Source of the DNA: Streptomyces sp. NBC_01788 | GTDB taxonomy: Bacteria; Actinomycetota; Actinomycetes; Streptomycetales; Streptomycetaceae | Direction: 5' to 3' | Length of the DNA stretch: 64,000 nucleotides | Assembly: GCF_035917575.1 (NCBI RefSeq) | Contig: NZ_CP109090.1 | Span: 3,472,001-3,536,000, forward strand | Part shown: one piece after another, positions 42,471 through 52,369 of the stretch | Position numbering within the stretch: the first letter of the stretch is position 1 | Layout: every line of letters begins with the position of its first letter | Position numbers and translations under genes: made by a program | The notes under the pieces: model-generated | Told to the model about the DNA's origin: nothing | What the model saw: the letters and a program-made list of their open reading frames with translations, nothing else | The model's database searches: none

Positions 42471-43370
42471 TTGCTGCACGGCTCCGGGGTCCTCGCGGTG
42501 CTCACCACCGCGTTGTTCCTGGCCGAGTACGCCGCCGACGCCGACGACGTGATGACCCGGCTGGCCGGGCACACCGTCTGGGACGTCGTGGACACGCTCG
42601 TCACCGGGGTCGCGTTCGGACTGGTCGGCCTGGAGTTGCACAACGCGCTGCGCACGGCGTCGGGCCGGTGGGGCGAGCTGCTGGGCTGGGCGGGCGTGGT
42701 CGTAGCCGTGGCGGTGCTCGTGCGGCTGGTGTGGCTGCTGCCGGCCACCTGGTTCACCAGACGGCTGCACGCGCGGCGGGATCAGAACGAGGACATCCCC
42801 ACGACCTGGCGGGAAACCGTCGTCATGTGGTGGTCCGGGATGCGCGGCGTGGCCTCGGTGGCGCTCGCCCTGGCCATTCCGCTGAAGACGGACAGCGGCG
42901 CGCCCTTCCCCGACCGGAACGAGATCGTGTTCATCGCCTTCGCGGTGATCATGGCGACGCTCGTGGTCCAGGGGCTCACGCTGCCGTGGCTGGTGAAGTG
43001 GCTGGGGGTGCGGGCGGACACCGAACGGGAGAAGGCGTTCGAGGAGGAGCTGGCGGCGCGGGCGGCGAAGGCGGCCAGGCGGCGGCTCCGGGAGATCGAG
43101 GAGGTCGAGGACCTGTCTGAGGGGGTGGCCGAACAGCTGCTGCGGAGGGTCGCCGACATCGGGCTGCGGATCAGCCCGCAGCTGGGTGACGAGGAGCGCA
43201 GGGAGGGCCATGACAAGCGCGTACGAAGGCTGAAGCGGCTGCGGCGGATCCAGAGCGAGATGCTGAGCGCGGCGCGGCACGAGGTGCTGGCGGCGCGCAG
43301 GGAGCCGGGGGCCGACCCGGAGATCGTGGACCGGGTACTGCGCCACCTGGACGTACGCAGTCTGCGGTGA
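42471..43370 (+). pseudogene. C-terminal part of a CPA1 Na+/H+ antiporter
   Basis: About 299 residues begin in mid-helix (HGSGVLAVLTTALFLAEYAA) and include WWSGMRGVASVALALAIPLK and the long charged C-terminal tail (KAARRRLREIEEVEDLSEGV). A complete protein is about 530 residues. No RBS precedes the first possible start, and the sequence abuts the SDR fragment head to head. Confidence 0.85.
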
Positions 43371-43969
43371 GCCGCGCTCGGCGTACGGGCCCGGACGGTG
43401 CCGACCGCGTAACGCCCCTCCAGCAGCCGCGGCAGCCCTGCCCGCTCGATCGCGCTCGTGCGGTCGTGGATGCCTGCGCAGATCGACGCGTTCACCTCCT
43501 TGCGGACCGTCGGGAGGTACATTTCCCGCAGGGTCTGACAACGAGCCGTCTGTCGCGCAGCGGCGTGCCAAGACGCTCTGTCAGAGAGTAGGGCAGGCGT
43601 TGACAGTGCCCTGCCTCGGTCGCTGTGTGGCTAGCTGTGAGGGCGCGTCAGCCGGTGCCGTTCGGGTCGTCCCAGCGGCCGCCGGCTCCGAGCATGCGAC
43701 GCGGGCACCGGGGTGCTGCGGGCTGGGTTCCGAGTACTCCACGGGCTCGCAGCTCCGCAAGGGCGGGTAGTCCGGGAAGGGCGTCGAGAAGATCGGCCTG
43801 GGCAACGCGGATGCTGTGCGCGGCTTGGGGGCCGGTGCCAAGGGTGCGGCGGGCGGTCACACCGATCATCGTACGGGCGGCCTGGCCTGCATGCCCGAGA
43901 CCCGCACCAAACGGGGATGGTGCCGGTCTCGGGCATGTCAACGACGGGCGAACCGCTGGCGTCACAGTG
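43371..43969. other. 600 bases of unassigned fragments
   Basis: Minus-strand frames with good codon bias (MYLPTVRKEVNASICAGIHD near 43440-43520; TMIGVTARRTLGTGPQAAHS near 43720-43880) look like pieces of genes, but no family was recognised and no intact gene is present. Confidence 0.35.
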
Positions 43970-44086
43970 TTACAGCTGGGGGACCTTGCCGAAGTCGGCG
44001 GTCCTGTCAGTCGGTTCGGGACCTTTCGTCCGCTGGTAGTGGGTGACCTTCCAGCCGTTGTCCGTCCAGCGCAGCGACATGGACAT
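43970..44086 (-). pseudogene. 3' end of a conjugative-element-type protein
   Basis: The minus frame reads SMSLRWTDNGWKVTHYQRTK and stops at 43970. This style of ending is seen in accessory transfer proteins of actinomycete integrative elements. Related sequence upstream to 44190 is in other frames. Low confidence. Confidence 0.35.
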
Positions 44087-44207
44087 GGTGAGCCATCCCC
44101 GTCTCGACGGGGATCTCCGTGAGGACGGCGGGCCCTTGGAATGCCCGAGCCGCGAGGATGGTGCCGATGCCGCGCCTGCCCGCGGTCACGTTGCCGGTGA
44201 CGATTGT

Positions 44208-45362
44208 TCAACGGGCGCCGCCGTCGGGGTGCAGGACGACCTTGGTCCATCCGTTGTCACGGGCGTCGAAGTGCTGGTAGGCCTCGGCGGCCCGGTCCAG
44301 CGGGAGCTCGTGGGAGACGATCCAGGACGGTGTGGCCTTGCCCTGCTGGATCAGGTTGCACAGCTGGCGGTTGTAGGCCTTGATGTTGGCCTGCCCGTTG
44401 CCGACCGACTGGCCCTTGAACCAGAACAGACCGTAGTCGAAGGCGAATTCACCGTGCTGGTACAGCTTGTCGGGGCTGCCGGGGTCTTGCGGGACGAAGA
44501 TGCCGACCACGCCGATGGTGCCGGTGAACTTCACCGACTCCACCAGGTTGTTCAGCGTCATGTTGGGGTGCTCATGGCCCTGGGGGTCGTGGGCCTGGTA
44601 GCCCACGCACTCACAGCCCCGGTCCGCCCCGAGTCCGTTTGTGTGCTCGTTGACCTGGTCGACGGGCGAGGCCTTGGAATCGTCGATGGGAATTGCCCCG
44701 ATCTGCTCGGCCAGCGCGAGGCGGTCCGGATGGCGGTCCACGACCATGACCTTGGATGCGCTCTTGAGGTTCGCCGACAGTGCGGCCATCAGGCCGACCG
44801 GGCCGGCACCGTAGATCACCACGGTGTCGCCGGGCCGTACCTTGGCCAGTTCCGTGCAGTGCCAACCGGTGGGGAAGACGTCGGAGAGCATCACGTAGTC
44901 GGTCTGCCGCTCCCGGGCCTCCTCCGGCAGGACCAGACAGTTGTGGTCACCGTAGGGCACGCGCAGCAGCTCAGCCTGCCCGCCACTGTACGGGCCCATG
45001 TCGGCGAAGCCGTAGGCGGCACCAGCCGTCCTCGGGTTGTCGGCAGTGGTCAGGCAGAACGCGGTCAGCCCCTGCTCGCAGTTCCGGCAGAAGCCGCAGC
45101 TGATGTTGAACGGCAGGCAGACCAGGTCCCCGACCCTGACCCGGTCGACCCCGGCGCCGACCTCGGTCACCTCCCCCAGGTTCTCGTGGCCGAAGATCCG
45201 TCCCTGCTCGAAGTCGGTGCGGCCCTCATACATGTGCAGGTCCGAACCGCAGATGTTGGTGCTGGTGATCCTCACCAGCACATCGGTGGGCCGTTCGATG
45301 CGTGCGTCGGGGACATCCTTCACACTGACGGTACGCGGCCCGTCATAGACAACAGCCTTCAT
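44208..45362 (-). CDS. Zinc-dependent formaldehyde/alcohol dehydrogenase (glutathione-independent type)
   Basis: A 384-residue medium-chain dehydrogenase. The catalytic zinc site is in NICGSDLHMYEGR and GHENLGEVTEVGAGV. Structural zinc cysteines are in CGFCRNCEQGLTAFC. The NAD-binding motif is VVIYGAGPVGLMAALSA. The GRTDFEQGRIFGHENLG and FADMGPYSGGQAE segments are typical of glutathione-independent formaldehyde dehydrogenases, which oxidise formaldehyde to formate with NAD+. The ATG at 45362 follows AAGGGGAA. Intact cargo of segment C. Confidence 0.88.
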   Translation of the reverse strand: MKAVVYDGPRTVSVKDVPDARIERPTDVLVRITSTNICGSDLHMYEGRTDFEQGRIFGHENLGEVTEVGAGVDRVRVGDLVCLPFNISCGFCRNCEQGLTAFCLTTADNPRTAGAAYGFADMGPYSGGQAELLRVPYGDHNCLVLPEEARERQTDYVMLSDVFPTGWHCTELAKVRPGDTVVIYGAGPVGLMAALSANLKSASKVMVVDRHPDRLALAEQIGAIPIDDSKASPVDQVNEHTNGLGADRGCECVGYQAHDPQGHEHPNMTLNNLVESVKFTGTIGVVGIFVPQDPGSPDKLYQHGEFAFDYGLFWFKGQSVGNGQANIKAYNRQLCNLIQQGKATPSWIVSHELPLDRAAEAYQHFDARDNGWTKVVLHPDGGAR

Positions 45363-46088
45363 GGCTTCCCCTTCGATTGCTTCACCACACGATGGCCGGC
45401 ATCAGGAGCCGCGCGGGGGAACAGGTCACTCTGGACGATTCAGGCGACGGGAACCGGCACGCCGACTAGTCCCGGGCAGGCGCCGGAACAATCCCGCGCT
45501 CCGCAACGCCCTCGACCTGATGACCACTACCACCACCGCTCTTCCACCCTCCCACCCTCATCAGGCGTGTCAAGCCGCGGTCCGGAAGTCCCTGTGGAGC
45601 CTGTCCGTGGGACGTCCGGGTCCCAGGAGAATGGGCGTGCCGCACCTGTGTTTCCGAGCCCGGATCCCACCAGGCCGCATGTTTCCGGCTCCGCGGCCTG
45701 CTGCCGGCTGCGGCCCGTAGACGCCGGCGCAGCCGCAGACAGCGTCGGCGTCGCCGATACCACCTGCGCGAGCAGATGGCCTGTCCTCAGTGGCCATGAG
45801 CGGCCCACACAGACGGCCGAGGGCCCCGCCCCCTGTTGGAGGCGGGGCCTTTGTCGCCCCCAAATGGTCTGCGGTGCTCACCTCTTCGACGACGCAGCTG
45901 GTGTCGGCAGACTGCCCCGCCCTCGTTCCCACAGGCTCGTGGGGGCCCCTCATGGGAACGTCATGGGAACGGAAGGCCATGCAAAGGCAGGGAACGATCA
46001 GACAGGGACGGAAGACTGTACCCCGCTGACCAGCAGGAACGGTGAACCCAGGGGAAGATCATGACGGGCAGGGAAGACCATAGGGTCT
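45363..46088. other. Right-end region of segment C
   Basis: About 725 bases with no supported gene. It holds a strong hairpin with T-run (GGCCCCGCC 45822-45830, GGCGGGGCC 45841-45849, then TTTG). Two CATGGGAACG repeats (45951-45960 and 45962-45971) come next, then the att core. The same CATGGGAACG pair lies near the other end of segment C. Confidence 0.6.
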
Positions 46089-46133
46089 CTCCTAAAAGCG
46101 GGTGTCGCAGGTTCGAATCCTGCCGGGGGCACA
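46089..46133 (+). repeat. att copy 4 (one extra A)
   Basis: The core has CCTAAAAGCGG instead of CCTAAAGCGG and is otherwise identical to copies 1-3. It is preceded by a left flank unrelated to the 346-bp arm. Confidence 0.92.
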
Positions 46134-46212
46134 GAGAAAAGGGCCAGCTCAGGAGGGGTTACCTCCCAGGCTGGCTCTTCGGCGTTTCAGGGGCCGTGCC
46201 ACAGGCGTGCCA

Positions 46213-46329
46213 CTACGGGCCCGCAGGGTCCTTCTCGGAGGAGTCGGAGACCGCTCCCCCACCGACCCGGATCATGGCACCGAGCCGATCGGCGATGGCC
46301 CGGTCCCGGTCGCTGGTCGTGTGCTGATA
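46213..46329 (-). pseudogene. 3' end of a decayed integrase (segment D)
   Basis: The minus strand encodes YQHTTSDRDRAIADRLGAMI and stops at 46213. This is the typical end of a phage-type tyrosine recombinase, starting exactly at the catalytic Tyr. Upstream the frame meets the serine hydrolase stop codon. The same end, more decayed, follows att copy 5. Confidence 0.75.
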
Positions 46330-46330
46330 G

Positions 46331-47575
46331 TCAGCTCTCGGCCGGGACCACGGCGCCGAAGGAGGCGGCGGCGATCTGCTGGATGTAGCGGATCTCGGTG
46401 CCGTTGAGGTTGGTGGGGTTGACGGAATAGACGATCGTGCGGGAGAGGTCGCGGGTGGAGAACACACCACTGGTGTAGCCAGGGCGGGAGCCGGTCTTGC
46501 CCCAGACCACGACGCCGTTGGAGGCCTTGACTCGCATCAGCCCCATGGTCATACAGGCCCGGCCGGCGTCGGCCTCGGTACGGCACTGGCTGCTGTGGAA
46601 ACTGGGGAGGTCGGGAACCGTGAAGAGCTCGGCCTGCTGGGCCGACGGAAGGAAGCGGCCACGGAAGAGCGCGGTCATGAAACGGTCGAGGTCGGCGGGG
46701 GTGGAGATCATGCCACCCTCGGCCCAGGGCCAGGGACTCTGCTCAGTGACGTCCACCGGATGCGTGGTGCCGTCCGAGGACTTGACCGTCAGGTAGCCGT
46801 CGGAGTGCGGGCTCGGCAGCCGCGGGTCGTCGGCGTCGGGGACATAGGTGTCGTGCAGGGCGAGAGGCCGGGTAATCCGGGACCGCACCTCGTCGGCGAA
46901 GGTGTGCCCGGTGATCTTCTCGACCAGTAGGCCGGCGACGTAGTAGTTCATCCCGTTGTATTGCTGCGCGGTGCCCGGCGCGAACTGCATCGGCTGGCCC
47001 GCCATCAAGTCGATCACCTGCTGCGGGGCGAAGCTCTTCCGGCGGTTGGCGGCGAACCATTCGGGGCTGCCGTCGCCGAACTCCGGGTTATGGGCGCCGC
47101 CCGGCAGGCCGCTGGTGTGGTTGAGCAGCTGGCCGATCGTGACGGGCGGCAGGTCGGCAGGCAGGACGCCCGGCAAGTACCGCTGCACGGGCTCGTCCAG
47201 ATCGATCCGGTGTTCGGCGGCGAGCTGGAGGACGATCGTGGCGGTGAAGACCTTGGAGATGCTGCCGATCCGTATGTGTCCATTGGACGGCACGCCCTGA
47301 CCGGTCTCCAGGTTGCCCACGCCCGATGTGCCCGACCAGTGGCCCGTCCTACCAGTGATCCGTAGCAGCGCGCCGGTGACGTCCACATTCGGCAGGCCGC
47401 CGATGGCCGCCTTCAGCGCGACCGGGTCCAGCCCAGGCAGCGGCGCGGTGGCGGCAGCGGGTGTTGGGCCTAACGTGGCGGCGGCGGGAACAGCCACCCC
47501 TGTGGCCAGGGTCATCAGCAGGCTGCCGCAGACAGCCAGGTTGGTCCAACGGGTGCGAATAGCAAAGCTGTTCAC
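46331..47575 (-). CDS. Secreted serine hydrolase (beta-lactamase/D-Ala-D-Ala carboxypeptidase type)
   Basis: A 414-residue protein with a signal peptide (LAVCGSLLMTLATGVAVPAA). It has a class C-like fold: SxxK nucleophile in IGSISKVFTA, YxN-type motif in QYNGMNYYVAG and KTG equivalent in VWGKTGSRPGYT. It would hydrolyse peptidoglycan peptides or related amide/ester bonds outside the cell. GTG 47575 follows GGAGAG. Its stop lies two bases from the integrase remnant. The protein appears complete. Confidence 0.88.
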   Translation of the reverse strand: MNSFAIRTRWTNLAVCGSLLMTLATGVAVPAAATLGPTPAAATAPLPGLDPVALKAAIGGLPNVDVTGALLRITGRTGHWSGTSGVGNLETGQGVPSNGHIRIGSISKVFTATIVLQLAAEHRIDLDEPVQRYLPGVLPADLPPVTIGQLLNHTSGLPGGAHNPEFGDGSPEWFAANRRKSFAPQQVIDLMAGQPMQFAPGTAQQYNGMNYYVAGLLVEKITGHTFADEVRSRITRPLALHDTYVPDADDPRLPSPHSDGYLTVKSSDGTTHPVDVTEQSPWPWAEGGMISTPADLDRFMTALFRGRFLPSAQQAELFTVPDLPSFHSSQCRTEADAGRACMTMGLMRVKASNGVVVWGKTGSRPGYTSGVFSTRDLSRTIVYSVNPTNLNGTEIRYIQQIAAASFGAVVPAES

Positions 47576-47896
47576 GATGCGGCTCTCCAAACTCGTGGTG
47601 GTCGGGCGGTGATCGACCGGCCCGACCACGAGTCTCTTCCGCGCCGGCAGCCCAGCTCATCAGGGGACGTCCCTGAGTAAGCCCTGATCGAGCCCTGACA
47701 ACTGATTCGGAATCGGATTACGGAAGACCGGAGATCACAGTTCAGGCTGTCGGCCCCGATACGGGACGAAGCGGCGGCTCGGGACCAAGGGATCGCATGC
47801 CGTAACCGTGCCCGATGCAGGGGTCAGCCTCGGTCAACAGGGTTCGCCGGCGGCTGTATCCGTGCCCAGTAGAGGTTGTCCCGTATGAGGTGCGGG

Positions 47897-48578
47897 TTAT
47901 CCGGTGAGGGCCAGGTTGTGGAGTCGGGCGATGCCGAGCATGGCCTGGTGAACGCCGTTGCCCTTGAGCCGGCAGTCCCGCAGGATCTTCCAGTTCTTCA
48001 GCCGCGACAGGGCGCGTTCCACGCGAGCTCGCGCCCGGCGGTGGATGTTCGTTCTCCGCTTCCTGTCGGGGGCTGAGATGCGTCTGACCTCGTCGTTTGC
48101 GGTGCGGGATGAGCAGGCCGGTTCCCTGGTAGCCGCCGTCAGCGATGGTCGGTGCGCCGCGGCAGGCCCGATCGACGCCGGACTCCGTGAACGCCCGGCA
48201 GTCGTTGCGGCTGCCGGGCAACGGCAAGCCGATCGCCACCACCAGGCGGCTGTTGGCGTCGATGACGACCTGCAGGTTGGTCGAGTATCGATAGTTCTTG
48301 CTCGAGGCGGCGATGCTGCGGTCGCGGGTAGGCACCAGGGTGCCGTCCACGATGTAGACGGTGTCCTTGCGTAGCCGGCGGGCCGGTGAGATGGCCGGCA
48401 GGGGCGCGAGGTGATCGAGAATGCGGTCGGCGGCGGACTGGGAGACGCCGAACAGCGGCGCCACCTGCCGCAACGTGAGGCTCATGCGCCAGTACGTCGC
48501 CACCAGCAACACCCGGTCCTCCAGCGGCAGCCGCCACGGCCGGCCCCGCTGAACGTCACCACCGCGACGCCGTACCAA
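47897..48578 (-). pseudogene. IS5/DDE_Tnp_4 transposase with frameshift
   Basis: It encodes RGRPWRLPLEDRVLLVATYW, FGVSQSAADRILDHL, the first catalytic Asp in VYIVDGTLVPTRD, and the second in IADGGYQGTGLLIPH. A frameshift near 48055 moves the last third (ARVERALSRLKNWKILRDCR, with the Glu) to another frame ending at TAA 47897-47899. The N-terminus also seems shortened. An IS remnant. Clear terminal repeats were not identified. Confidence 0.82.
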
Positions 48579-48632
48579 CGCGCGGGCGGCCGGCGGCGCT
48601 TGCGCACCCTCGTCGAGAAGGAAGGGAACCTT

Positions 48633-48998
48633 GTGAAGGATTCTCCACTTTGGTGGCTATTCGCGGCGATAAGCGCCCTCATCTGGTTTTCTGTAATGCT
48701 CCCCGCCATGCCTACACGAGCGCACAAGGCATTCGTCTCCCTTGGTCCAGTGCTGGCTTTTGTCCCACTGGCGGCATACTGCTTGAAATACAAGGAGCCT
48801 TTTACGGAAATGCTCCCCATTTACTGTGCGCTGGTCGTCTCCGTGCCGTCAGGGATTCTGGGGCACCGTAAGGCGCTGCGGGAAGTGCTGGCGGACCCCA
48901 ATGTTCCCTACGACGAGGCGGCGGGTCCATGGACGCTACAGGCGGCTTGCGCTCTCGCGGTATTCCTCGGCCTCGCTGCCTACTATGTGGGCCATTAA
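48633..48998 (+). CDS. Small integral membrane protein
   Basis: A 121-residue protein with four hydrophobic stretches (WWLFAAISALIWFSVMLPAM, SLGPVLAFVPLAAYCL, IYCALVVSVPSGILG, ALAVFLGLAAYYVGH). The GTG at 48633 was chosen for the GAAGGGA RBS; the longer frame overlaps the IS. The codon bias is less extreme than in the core. The function is unknown. Confidence 0.6.
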   Translation: MKDSPLWWLFAAISALIWFSVMLPAMPTRAHKAFVSLGPVLAFVPLAAYCLKYKEPFTEMLPIYCALVVSVPSGILGHRKALREVLADPNVPYDEAAGPWTLQAACALAVFLGLAAYYVGH

Positions 48999-49703
48999 AG
49001 CCGCGGCGCCGACCGCCCCAGCCACGACGTGTTCTGACCTCGTGCACTGTGTGCCTGCCTCCGGGCGGGAGAGGTCGTATGGCGATGGTGAGGGCGAGGA
49101 GGATGCGGCAGCAGAGGCCGCGTCAGCTGCACGACGGAGTTGCGGTACAGCAGCGAAGTACAGCAACCAAAGCGACCCACCCCGGTCGGCGACGCACTTA
49201 CAGGACCTCAGCGCAACCGGTGCGACCGTCAACGACCGATCCACATAGAGCTACGGATCAAAAAGCTTCGGGAGCAAGTAGTTGAGTGGCATCCTGGCCA
49301 TCTTCTGGCCAGGACGCCACTAGCTAGTCTGGCGCTGTTTGCAAACGCCCAGTTCACGGGCCCAGTCGGGTGCGATCGGTGGTCGGCCTTGAAAACCGTC
49401 GTACTCCCAGCGCGGTACAACAGCAGGTTGGGCCCGCTGTAAATCTGCCGTGGGGCCGTCTCCGGTCCGTCCGAGGCCGGCCAACGGCAACCGCTAATAG
49501 TCAACAACGACCATGAAGGCGCGACTCACAGCCGCGGGCAGTGGTACGGGGCCCGGGGTGCAGTCTGGTTGCTGGGATCTGGCAGGAATCGCGTTCGCAG
49601 GCTGCCCGATGAGGGATCTTCCGTGTGACGCCGGGGTGCGTGATGCTGTGTGGGTCGCCGGCACCGCGGAGGGCGACCACACACGCAGGGGGAGCGGCGG
49701 CGC
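48999..49703. other. 705 bases without a recognised gene; one long hairpin
   Basis: A hairpin at 49286-49320 (GTGGCATCCTGGCCA/TGGCCAGGACGCCAC with one mispair, loop TCTTC) is the only strong structure and may be a terminator. GCGGTACAGCA-containing sequence near 49141 resembles 52854-52882. Confidence 0.5.
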
Positions 49704-50297
49704 ATGGACCGGATAAAGCTGTCCGGACTGCGGTGGGGCAGCCGAGTCCATTTCCTTCTCGCCTGGGTGCTGTGCGTGCTCGCGCTGCTGCTCGCGGCGG
49801 CGACCTGGCTGCCGGGACCGAATAGGGTCCCTTTCGCTGCCGTGGTCTTCCTGTGCGTTGCGATCTTCCCGGTCTTCGGGGCCGCCGGGCTGCGGGCTAT
49901 GGGCTCCGAAGGCCGCAGTGCCCTGCTGGGCAAGTGGAACGGCGACCGGATGGGCCGATTCGTACTGAGTCTGTCGATCGGTCTGAAGTGCTGCTACGTG
50001 GCAGTGTTCGTCGTGGTGCTGCTGGCCCTCGCGACCGCTGGTGCGGCGCAGGACGCCGAGACCGACGGGCACGGCGGCTACTACTACACCCGGTACATCA
50101 AGACGGAGCGGCGCAGCGAACAGGTCGCGCTCACGGAGGACGAGTACCACGAGGCCCGCAGGGCCCAGACCCGTACCGTCGCCGCCGTATCCGCCTTCTT
50201 CCACGCCATGAGCGGCTTTCTGGTCCTTGTGGCCGCGTCGCCTGAGGCCACCCGGCGCGTGGAGACCGAATTGGAACTGGCGTCAGGCACCGACTGA
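49704..50297 (+). CDS. Membrane protein, three or four helices
   Basis: A 197-residue protein. Hydrophobic segments are HFLLAWVLCVLALLLAAATW, FAAVVFLCVAIFPVFGAAGL, CCYVAVFVVVLLALATAGAA and AFFHAMSGFLVLVAA. The loop between the third and fourth is polar with YYYTRYIK. ATG 49704 has GGGGGAG upstream. No family was recognised and no partner gene is evident. Confidence 0.6.
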   Translation: MDRIKLSGLRWGSRVHFLLAWVLCVLALLLAAATWLPGPNRVPFAAVVFLCVAIFPVFGAAGLRAMGSEGRSALLGKWNGDRMGRFVLSLSIGLKCCYVAVFVVVLLALATAGAAQDAETDGHGGYYYTRYIKTERRSEQVALTEDEYHEARRAQTRTVAAVSAFFHAMSGFLVLVAASPEATRRVETELELASGTD

Positions 50298-50571
50298 GCC
50301 CAGCGCGAGCTGCTGTGCGGACGTGATCTCGAGGTCTTTGGACGAGGCGTGGACGGGATTTGTCACCTCGATCCTGGCGCAGTAAGAAACGGCGTGGATG
50401 GGGAGGGTGGAAGGCGTCGTACGACGGTCCGATGACAGTACCTGGGCGGCGTGCTTCCGGGCCGACTTGGACCTGGCGTGCCCGACGGGTCGGCACGGTC
50501 CCTGCGGCGCTCCCGGCTGCGCTCGCGAGGGAGCGCCCCGCAGCGCGTGGCTGCGGGGCGCCCAGTGGGGT

Positions 50572-50778
50572 TCAGTCGACCGTCTGCCCGTCGTTCGTAC
50601 CGCCCCTGCAGGTCCCGGTATGGGGCACGGCCGGGTTCGACCAATCGACCGTTCCGCCGGCCTGCGTGCACTCACCCGGGGTGAGGCTGGCGGCGGTGGC
50701 GGTGGCGGCACCTGTGAGGCCGAGTCCGGCGAGGGCCGCCGTGGCGATGACGGCGGCGAGGATTCGTCGAATGCGCAT
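50572..50778 (-). CDS. Small secreted protein
   Basis: A 68-residue protein with a signal peptide (MRIRRILAAVIATAALAGLG, cleavage probably after ATA). The mature part of about 38 residues has two cysteines (GECTQAGGTVDW, GTCRGGTNDGQ) likely forming one disulfide. Streptomyces make many such small exported proteins of unknown role. It is convergent with the membrane gene at 49704. Confidence 0.7.
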   Translation of the reverse strand: MRIRRILAAVIATAALAGLGLTGAATATAASLTPGECTQAGGTVDWSNPAVPHTGTCRGGTNDGQTVD

Positions 50779-51127
50779 TCGGTTCCCCTTTCACGGATTG
50801 CCTCAATCGGGGCACTAGTCAGCTTGACCTTCACCCATGTGGGTGGCACGCCATGCTGCGCCATTCGGGTGACATTGCTTACCTGAACGTAAGGTCTCAC
50901 CTGCGAGGGCCGGCCGTCTCCCTGCGTGCGGCCAGACGCGCGCTCGCAGCATCCTGTGGGACCCCACCGGTTTCTTCTGACCGGATCAGAGTCTCGACGA
51001 CGGGAGTAGACGCGCGAACGCTCCTGTCCCAGTGGCTCGACGACGGGCTCCTATCGCTCGCCCCTGTCGGTCAAGATCGAAGAATGTACGGTCCGCGATA
51101 CAGACACATGATCTTGCCGCGGCCGGC
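50779..51127. other. 349 bases, promoter region of the small secreted gene
   Basis: No gene or operator recognised. Confidence 0.3.
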
Positions 51128-51376
51128 GTTGACCGGGTGCCACCCTCCGACAGCCAACCCGCCGGGGTCATCGCCCGCCGCCGGGCCATCGGAGACCACA
51201 TCCGCGCCGCACGCCTCCGCGCCAACCTCACCCAAGAGCGCCTCGCAGAACTGGCCGGCATGGACCGCCAGGCCGTGAACCGCATCGAGCAGGGCCCCAC
51301 GCCTCACCCCGGGTGGACACGCTCATCCGCACCGCCGCCGCGCTAGACAACACCGCTCGCCGACCTTGTGGCATGA
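51128..51376 (+). pseudogene. XRE-type HTH gene broken by two indels
   Basis: It encodes RRRAIGDHIRAARLRANLTQ then RLAELAGMDRQAVNRIEQG. The rest (SPRVDTLIRTAAALD, then TPLADLVA and stop 51374-51376) is in two other frames. A complete protein would be about 70 residues. Confidence 0.75.
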
Positions 51377-51450
51377 GGGAGGCCCCGCCCATCCGCCCCG
51401 AAGCGGACAGGCGAGGCCGTGGGGCGAGCAGGCGGACCAAGCGTCCGCGG

Positions 51451-51615
51451 TCAGAGGACCGCTTCCTGCGGGGGTGCGGCCAGGTAGCCGCCAGCCTGGA
51501 ACATGCCGGCGAATGCTCCTGGGCCGTGCCGTTCGTCGAGCCACCGGCACAGCCGGATCGTGTCCCCGCTGACGATGGCGGCCACGACCAGGTCGTGAAC
51601 GTACTGCGTCCGCAT
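51451..51615 (-). CDS. Small protein of unknown function
   Basis: A 54-residue protein (MRTQYVHDLVVAAIVSGDTI, then RLCRWLDERHGPGAF). It has strong G/C third positions and GGGGTGAG nine bases upstream. The short predicted helices may form a small soluble fold. It lies between the HTH remnant and the GYD gene. Confidence 0.45.
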   Translation of the reverse strand: MRTQYVHDLVVAAIVSGDTIRLCRWLDERHGPGAFAGMFQAGGYLAAPPQEAVL

Positions 51616-51696
51616 ATCCGGACACTCACCCCGATGCCAGGGCAAACGTCCGGATCAGGTGTGAGCCCGTACACCACTTCCCTGGACGCAACCTCG

Positions 51697-51993
51697 TCAG
51701 ACAGTCGCCTTGGTGATGATGCGTTCCATCTCCCCCTGGCCGAAGGCCCGCAGAGTCGTGGAACGGATGTTGCCCACCCCGCCGAGATGCAGGAGCGCTG
51801 CGGTAGCAGTTTCGTCGTCGGGTGCCTCAACGACGGCCACGAGGTCGTACGGACCGACGGTCCAGTAGATGTTCAGGAGCTTCGCCCCGATCTTCTGTGC
51901 CGCTGCACCGAAGGTCTCAGCGCGCTTCGCGGTGGCCTTGTAGTCTCGGACCCCCTGATCGGTCCAGTTCATCAGCGTGATGTACGTCGGCAT
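51697..51993 (-). CDS. GYD-domain protein
   Basis: A 98-residue protein of the GYD family (MPTYITLMNWTDQGVRDYKA; signature VGPYDLVAVVEAPDDETATA). GYD proteins form ferredoxin-like alpha/beta dimers, sometimes near oxidoreductases; the role is unknown. ATG 51993 follows GGGAG. Complete. Confidence 0.9.
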   Translation of the reverse strand: MPTYITLMNWTDQGVRDYKATAKRAETFGAAAQKIGAKLLNIYWTVGPYDLVAVVEAPDDETATAALLHLGGVGNIRSTTLRAFGQGEMERIITKATV

Positions 51994-52369
51994 GTTCTCC
52001 CACCTTCACGAGGAAACACATCGCGAGCTCAATCCTGGACATCGGGGCTGACACCTGCACGGGATACGCACCCGAACGAGCGATACGAGCACCTACAGGC
52101 GGTTGATAACGGTGGATTGGATCCAGGGAGGCACTCGCACAACAGCCACGCCGACCCGCGGTGTGACACTTGACTGCTCCTGAGGTCCGGTCCCAGCTAC
52201 CCTGCTCCACCGTCCGTCGGAGTGCCTGTCGGGGGCAGGCTGACATCCACACCTGACCTCAACGACAGCGGATGCCACCGGATCGCCGCGGAGTATGTGC
52301 AGCCAGGCGGCGCCTGTGCGCGCGAACGCCTCCCGGTATCTATGGCAGAACCAAGAAACCACTCCCCGC
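51994..52369. other. 376 bases without a recognised gene
   Basis: No supported frame or signal. Confidence 0.3.

Noticed and set aside
45570..45980. 136-codon minus-strand frame in segment C's right end
   Set aside because: No RBS, poor codon bias, and it spans a strong terminator and repeats.
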